Assembly (NCBI GenBank): GCA_964470615.1
Contig: CAYYDH010000004.1
Location: 1 to 27,536 of the forward strand
Reading direction: 5' to 3'
DNA: 27,536 bases
Origin: CAYYDH01 sp964470615
GTDB lineage: Bacteria; Patescibacteriota; Minisyncoccia; Minisyncoccales; GWA2-38-27
The first letter of the stretch is position 1. The number at the start of each line of letters is the position of its first letter. Shown one piece after another: positions 24,172 to 27,536 of the stretch. Both the position numbers and the translations under genes were made by a program. The notes under the pieces are model-generated. The model did no database searches. It was not told the DNA's origin and saw only the letters and a program-made list of their open reading frames with translations.

Positions 24172-24747
24172 ATGGGTGCCGAGCCTGATGGAAATCCCGA
24201 TGTTCTTGAGTTATCCAGGGCTAAAAAAGTTTTGACTCCACCGGTTTTGCCAAACGGCAGGTTAGAGTGTTCTATCGAAGTGGTGCGATCGGTTTTGCCG
24301 CATCGTCCTCCGTTCCTTTGTTTAGACAAAGTAATCGTTCTGAGGGACAGAGTGATCGGCGTTTTGGAAGTAAACCCTGCCGTCTGTGTGGGTTTTTGCT
24401 TCAGGGGAGCCGATGACATTTTTTTCATGGGAACGCTTATTACCGAAATGGCGATCCAGCTTCTCGGAATTTATGGCGCTCAGTTCAACGAGTTGAGACG
24501 TTTGAAACGAGAATTCGCGCTGGTTGAGCATGGCATAGGTCGGTTCCACAAATCAATAAGGGCCTCCGAAAAAGTACACATGGAGCTCCCAACCGACGAT
24601 GTCCACATTAGAGGGTCAGCTGATTCAAAAAGGTTTTTACTGGAGGGGTCCAACTTCGTGGCAAAGGTGGATGGAAACACAAGAGCAACCGTTTCTTTTG
24701 TTAAGTTGCTTTCGACGATTGCCCCCGTAGCAGAGCCTAGGCCATAA
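24172..24747 (+). CDS. FabZ/FabA-like hot-dog protein without the catalytic histidine
   Basis: A 191-residue protein. Residues 41-101 resemble the start of FabZ: LPHRPPFLCLDKV (42-54) matches the LPHRxPFLLVDRV signature, and GTLITEMAIQLLGIY (87-101) matches the central helix, with Glu92 at the catalytic Glu. The GHFPGxPxxPG motif that carries the catalytic His is replaced by GFCFRGADDIFFMG (74-87); counting back from Glu92 the His position is Arg78. Dehydratase activity is therefore unlikely; it may bind an acyl chain or act as another thioester-fold protein. The first 40 residues are unlike FabZ. It is a single-gene unit with strong SD and terminator, and no other fatty-acid gene is nearby. 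Confidence 0.72.
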   Translation: MGAEPDGNPDVLELSRAKKVLTPPVLPNGRLECSIEVVRSVLPHRPPFLCLDKVIVLRDRVIGVLEVNPAVCVGFCFRGADDIFFMGTLITEMAIQLLGIYGAQFNELRRLKREFALVEHGIGRFHKSIRASEKVHMELPTDDVHIRGSADSKRFLLEGSNFVAKVDGNTRATVSFVKLLSTIAPVAEPRP

Positions 24748-24765
24748 AGCCCGGGCTTTTTTTAT
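24746..24765. terminator. Terminator between the convergent hot-dog and mfd genes
   Basis: The perfect palindrome AAAGCCCGGGCTTT (24746-24759) can fold as AAAGC/GCTTT with a CCGG loop and is followed by a run of T. It overlaps the hot-dog stop codon and lies just beyond the mfd stop on the other strand, where it may also work, with a weaker T-run. Confidence 0.75.
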
Positions 24766-26732
24766 TGGCTCTTTAATTTTTCTACTGCTTCAGACAGCAT
24801 CTGGCAGTAGAGGTTAAGCCCTACTCTGTTTATGCTTCCTGATTGTTCTTTGCCTAAAATGTTTCCAGCGCCCCGTATTTCCAAATCCTGCATTGCAATG
24901 CGGTAGCCGGAACCCAAAGTTTCAGCTTCTTTCAAGGCGCTCATTCTCATCTTGGCCTTGCCTCTCATCCGCTGGCTGTGGAAAAAATACGCGAAGGCCT
25001 GGGTTTTTGCTCGGCCGATTCTCCCTCGTATCTGATAGGCCTGCGAGAGGCCAAGGCGGGAAGAGTCAGCCACTATCAAGGTGTTTACATTTGGCAGGTC
25101 TATTCCGTTTTCTATGATGGTCGTGGCGATTAGGACATCTATTTTTTTATTCTCAAAATCAGCCATTACTTTTATCAGTTCTTTTTCTGGCATTCGGCCA
25201 TGGGCAATGCCGAACCTTACATTGGGTAATAATTTCTCCATTGATTTCTTAACTGCTCCGATTGTTTCTACCAGGTTATGGAGATAGTATACTTGGCCGG
25301 AACGGGCCATTTCTTTTTCAATGGCATCTTTAATAATTTTATTTGAATAAGGAGAAACAAAAGTTTTGATTGGCAAACGTCCTTCTGGCGGAGTTTGAAT
25401 TAAGCTCATATCCCTTAAAGAAGACAGAACGAGGTAAAGGGTTCTAGGAATGGGCGTAGCTGACAAAGACAAGATGTCTATCTTACTTCTCATTTGTTTC
25501 AGCTTTTCTTTTTGCTTGACCCCGAACCTTTGTTCATCGTCAATTATTAAAAGGCCGGTTTCTTTATTAAACAACAAAGGAGCGACATCGTTTGACAAAA
25601 GCCGATGGGTGCCAATCAAAACGTCAATCTTATTCTCTCCCAGTTCTTTTATTATCTGCGCCTGTTCTTTTTTACTTTGTAATCGGGTTAGAAGCGCTGT
25701 CCTAACTGGTAAATCTTTAAGACGGTTTTTGAAATTGTTGAAGTGTTGGTTTGCTAAAATAGTGGTAGGGGAGATCAAGACTGCCTGATAGCCAGATTTC
25801 ACCACCTTTATTATTGCCCTTAGGGCCACTTCGGTTTTTCCGAATCCCACGTCGCCGCAGACAATTCGGTCCATTGGCTTTGTTTTTTCCAAGTCTTTCC
25901 TTATTTCCTCAATCGCTTCAGCTTGGTCAGGAGTTGCTTCATGCTTAAAAGAATTGGCAATATGGAGGTCAAAATCATCGGCTTGCAAATAGACTGGTCT
26001 TTCAGCTATTTCTCTTCTGGCGAAGATTTCCAGAATTTCTTTGGCAAACTTTTCCGCTTCTTCTTTTATTTTTTTCTTAGTTTTTTGCCATAATTCAGAG
26101 CCCAAGCGGGATATTTTTGGGTCAACGAATCCTACATAGCGGGACAACTTTCTTTCCAAGCCCTGAGGCACATACAACCTGTCGCCAGCCGCGTATTCTA
26201 ACAGATAGTATTTGTGGCCATCGTGTTCTTTAATTTCTGAGAATCGGCCGATGCCGTGGTCTAGGTGTACAAGAAAGTCGCCAGCTTTCAGGTTCTTGAG
26301 GTCAGAGAATATTCTCTGGGATTTCAGCTTCTTTCTTAAAACTTCCTTTGATCTTTCTTCATCTTCAATCTTAGCTTCCAGGGGATATATGTTTTCTATC
26401 TTGTTTCCTAAAAAATCAAAGCGTACTGCTTGAAGCATGTTTATCGGGAAAACATCGATAATGCCGCCGCGTTGGGAAAACTCGCCAGGTTCGTTTGTTT
26501 CCAAAACTTTCTCATACCCCATTTCATCAAGCTTACGCAGGAACTGGGAGAAGTTAAAAAATTGGCCCCTTTCTATATATAGTATGTTGTCTTCAAAGAA
26601 AGACTGGGTTTTACTAGCTTCCAGAATCTTGTTCAGGTTTTCTTCAAACCAAAGATTCCCCTTTTCTAAAAAGTAGGGGGTGATGCTGACGATTAATATT
26701 CTGTTTAAGTTGGGTTTATCCGTTATATTCAT
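24762..26732 (-). CDS. mfd: Transcription-repair coupling factor Mfd, compact form
   Basis: Mfd pushes stalled RNA polymerase off DNA lesions and recruits UvrA. This form has 656 residues instead of the usual 1,100-1,200. It begins within the UvrB-like module (EPGEFSQRGGIIDVFP, 81-96), has the RNA-polymerase-binding CarD-like domain (AGDFLVHLDHGIGRF 150-164 to about 205), then the RecG-like translocase: Walker A GDVGFGKTE (293-301), box II DDEQ (398-401) in place of DEEH/DEEQ, LSATPIPRTL, and the TRG-like RGRIGR...GNILG region. Most of the UvrB-like N terminus and the whole C-terminal D7 domain are absent. The start overlaps the pth end by 17 bases, so it is not an artefact of the window. Confidence 0.93.
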   Translation of the reverse strand: MNITDKPNLNRILIVSITPYFLEKGNLWFEENLNKILEASKTQSFFEDNILYIERGQFFNFSQFLRKLDEMGYEKVLETNEPGEFSQRGGIIDVFPINMLQAVRFDFLGNKIENIYPLEAKIEDEERSKEVLRKKLKSQRIFSDLKNLKAGDFLVHLDHGIGRFSEIKEHDGHKYYLLEYAAGDRLYVPQGLERKLSRYVGFVDPKISRLGSELWQKTKKKIKEEAEKFAKEILEIFARREIAERPVYLQADDFDLHIANSFKHEATPDQAEAIEEIRKDLEKTKPMDRIVCGDVGFGKTEVALRAIIKVVKSGYQAVLISPTTILANQHFNNFKNRLKDLPVRTALLTRLQSKKEQAQIIKELGENKIDVLIGTHRLLSNDVAPLLFNKETGLLIIDDEQRFGVKQKEKLKQMRSKIDILSLSATPIPRTLYLVLSSLRDMSLIQTPPEGRLPIKTFVSPYSNKIIKDAIEKEMARSGQVYYLHNLVETIGAVKKSMEKLLPNVRFGIAHGRMPEKELIKVMADFENKKIDVLIATTIIENGIDLPNVNTLIVADSSRLGLSQAYQIRGRIGRAKTQAFAYFFHSQRMRGKAKMRMSALKEAETLGSGYRIAMQDLEIRGAGNILGKEQSGSINRVGLNLYCQMLSEAVEKLKSQ

Positions 26733-27285
26733 TCATTGCTCTTTCTACTCCCTCTTTTGTCAGAAGGTCAAGAGCGTTAGATGCTTTTTCTATTGCAGCA
26801 TCAATGATTTCTTTTTCGCTTTTATCGAACTTTTTAAGAACAAACTTTTCTGGATTGTTTGGTTTTCCCTTGCTTGGTTGTATGCCGATCCGGATTCTTA
26901 GAAACTGGTTAGACTCGAATTTGTCAATAATTGATTCTACTCCTTTGTGGCCGGCTGATCCGCGGTCGTAAACGACCCTAATCTGCCCCAATGGTATGTC
27001 CATGTCGTCGTGGACAACGATAACGTTTGCCGGATATATCTTATAGAAGTAGATAAGAGAGCTTACGCTCGCCCCTGATTCGTTCATAAAGGTTTGGGGC
27101 AGGGCCAAGATTGTTTTTTCTTTTCCTAGCAGGTTTTCCGACAGAAGGGCGTTGAACTTTGAAGAAAGCTGAAAAGCAGGGAAATTGTTTTTTTCCGCAA
27201 ATCTTTCCACCACTGCAAATCCAACATTATGACGAGTGTCTTGATATTTTTCACCTGGGTTTCCCAGTCCGACAATCAAAAACAT
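26716..27285 (-). CDS. pth: Peptidyl-tRNA hydrolase
   Basis: Releases tRNA from peptidyl-tRNAs dropped by the ribosome. The 189-residue protein has VGLGNPGEKYQDTRHNVGF (5-23) with Asn9 and catalytic His19, QTFMNESG (64-71) with Asn68, and HDDMDIPLG (92-100) with Asp93. The GHNG motif is GHKG here, so the asparagine known as Asn114 in E. coli is Lys114; the rest is normal. Length is typical. The start is set by an extended -10 box ending seven bases upstream, so the message should be leaderless. It is co-transcribed with mfd (17-base overlap), a pth-mfd pairing also common in Firmicutes. Confidence 0.95.
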   Translation of the reverse strand: MFLIVGLGNPGEKYQDTRHNVGFAVVERFAEKNNFPAFQLSSKFNALLSENLLGKEKTILALPQTFMNESGASVSSLIYFYKIYPANVIVVHDDMDIPLGQIRVVYDRGSAGHKGVESIIDKFESNQFLRIRIGIQPSKGKPNNPEKFVLKKFDKSEKEIIDAAIEKASNALDLLTKEGVERAMNEYNG

Positions 27286-27292
27286 ATATTCT

Positions 27293-27321
27293 ATTATAGC
27301 ATTCTTTCCACAGCTTGACAG
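27293..27321 (-). promoter_or_regulatory. Promoter of pth-mfd (extended -10, leaderless)
   Basis: On the minus strand: CTGTCA (27316-27321), a 17-base spacer ending in TGC, then TATAAT (27293-27298). The -10 ends seven bases before the pth ATG, so transcription should start at the start codon. The -35 overlaps, on the opposite strand, the -35 of the rightward promoter. Confidence 0.75.
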
Positions 27322-27344
27322 AGCTTTGAGCCTGGGGTTATGAT
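27315..27344 (+). promoter_or_regulatory. Strong sigma-70-type promoter of the right-edge gene
   Basis: A perfect -35 TTGACA (27315-27320), 18-base spacer and -10 TATGAT (27339-27344, five of six matches). It is divergent from the pth promoter and shares bases 27316-27320 with that promoter's -35. It predicts a leader of about 80 bases before ATG 27432. Confidence 0.75.
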
Positions 27345-27373
27345 ATACAAACAGTTCTTTTTTAGGGTCTAAG

Positions 27374-27416
27374 ATCTACCGGGTGGTCCGGTGGATAAAA
27401 CTCCGAACTCTCGGAG
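27374..27416 (+). promoter_or_regulatory. Structured 5' leader with two hairpins before the edge gene
   Basis: Hairpin 1: 27374-27382 pairs with 27388-27396 (9 bp including one U-G pair, core ACCGG/CCGGT, loop GTGGT). Hairpin 2: CTCCGA (27401-27406) pairs perfectly with TCGGAG (27411-27416), loop ACTC. Two bases later the SD region AGGAAGGTG (27419-27427) begins. Neither hairpin has a T-run, so they are not plain terminators; an mRNA-stability or translation-control role is possible. I do not recognise a known riboswitch. Confidence 0.55.
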
Positions 27417-27431
27417 AAAGGAAGGTGCAGT

Positions 27432-27536
27432 ATGCGGTACCGGAAGCGGCAGTTCGACGTGACGAAGATCCCGAAGACGAAAACGGCCAAGCAGTTCACG
27501 CACACGGAGAAGATCGACGCCAACGCGCACATCCGA
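27432..27536 (+). CDS. N-terminal start of a G/C-rich, Lys/Thr-rich protein (partial, unknown)
   Basis: An ATG preceded by AGGAAGGTG opens a frame that runs off the right edge after 35 codons. It begins MRYRKRQFDVTK and is rich in Lys, Arg, Thr and His, with no hydrophobic segment. Codon use is very unlike the rest of the window: 32 of the 34 codons after ATG end in G or C, and overall G+C is about 59%. A strong promoter and a structured leader precede it. I recognise no family from this fragment. It could be a recently acquired gene, a gene under special codon selection, or the sign of a wrongly joined contig edge. Confidence 0.6.
   Translation, partial: MRYRKRQFDVTKIPKTKTAKQFTHTEKIDANAHIR

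Noticed and set aside
24009..24428. Minus-strand 139-codon open frame over the dprA promoter and hot-dog gene
   Set aside because: It crosses the intergenic region and overlaps the better supported hot-dog gene with its SD and terminator; no ribosome site and no recognisable protein.
24746..24759. AAAGCCCGGGCTTT palindrome as an operator
   Set aside because: Its place at two convergent gene ends and the following T-run fit a terminator better.
1..27536. CRISPR array or defence island
   Set aside because: No regularly spaced repeats were seen, and no Cas, restriction or toxin-antitoxin protein was recognised.

Overview
The window looks like a piece of a small, tightly packed, AT-rich bacterial genome of the Candidate Phyla Radiation (Patescibacteria), most likely Parcubacteria-like. 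This is a judgement from gene style, not from a database search. The signs are one- to four-base gene overlaps, almost no Shine-Dalgarno (SD) sites inside operons, stripped-down DprA and Mfd, a ferredoxin-less IorA, an unusual FolD, and UGA used normally as a stop, which argues against the recoded Gracilibacteria/SR1 lineages.

Left part (1-5836, + strand): the last 52 codons of a histidine-phosphatase-like protein, then isoleucyl-tRNA synthetase broken into two frames by a one-base shift near 1833, a small basic protein, RecO, and a membrane-anchored DUF11/CARDB-like surface protein with its own extended -10 promoter, ending at a clear terminator. A single-gene unit follows (5841-6713): promoter, strong SD, an unrecognised 255-residue protein and a terminator.

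Middle (about 6712-21221, + strand): one long likely operon of 13 genes spaced by no more than about 10 bases or overlapping: glyS, a family-2 glycosyltransferase, an M16 peptidase, an AI-2E-type permease, metG, leuS, iorA, iorB, a sugar nucleotidyltransferase, a TsaC/YwlC enzyme, glyA, folD and a PAP2 phosphatase. It mixes tRNA charging, tRNA modification (threonylcarbamoyl-adenosine), one-carbon folate chemistry and 2-oxoacid oxidation. It ends at a two-way terminator shared with a minus-strand tRNA-Leu(CAA).

Right part (21223-27301, mostly - strand): dprA-topA-tRNA-Leu form one minus-strand group and pth-mfd another. Between them on the + strand sits a single-gene unit for a FabZ-like hot-dog protein that lacks the catalytic histidine. 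dprA and pth have extended -10 boxes only seven bases before the ATG and should give leaderless mRNAs.

Right edge (27315-27536): a strong + strand promoter, a leader with two hairpins, an SD and the start of a gene with about 94% G/C at third codon positions, in sharp contrast to everything to its left. This edge gene, the 255-residue orphan and the hot-dog orphan share one design (own transcription unit and strong SD) that the housekeeping genes lack. They are the most interesting unexplained elements here. I see no CRISPR array, insertion sequence, phage gene or rRNA.
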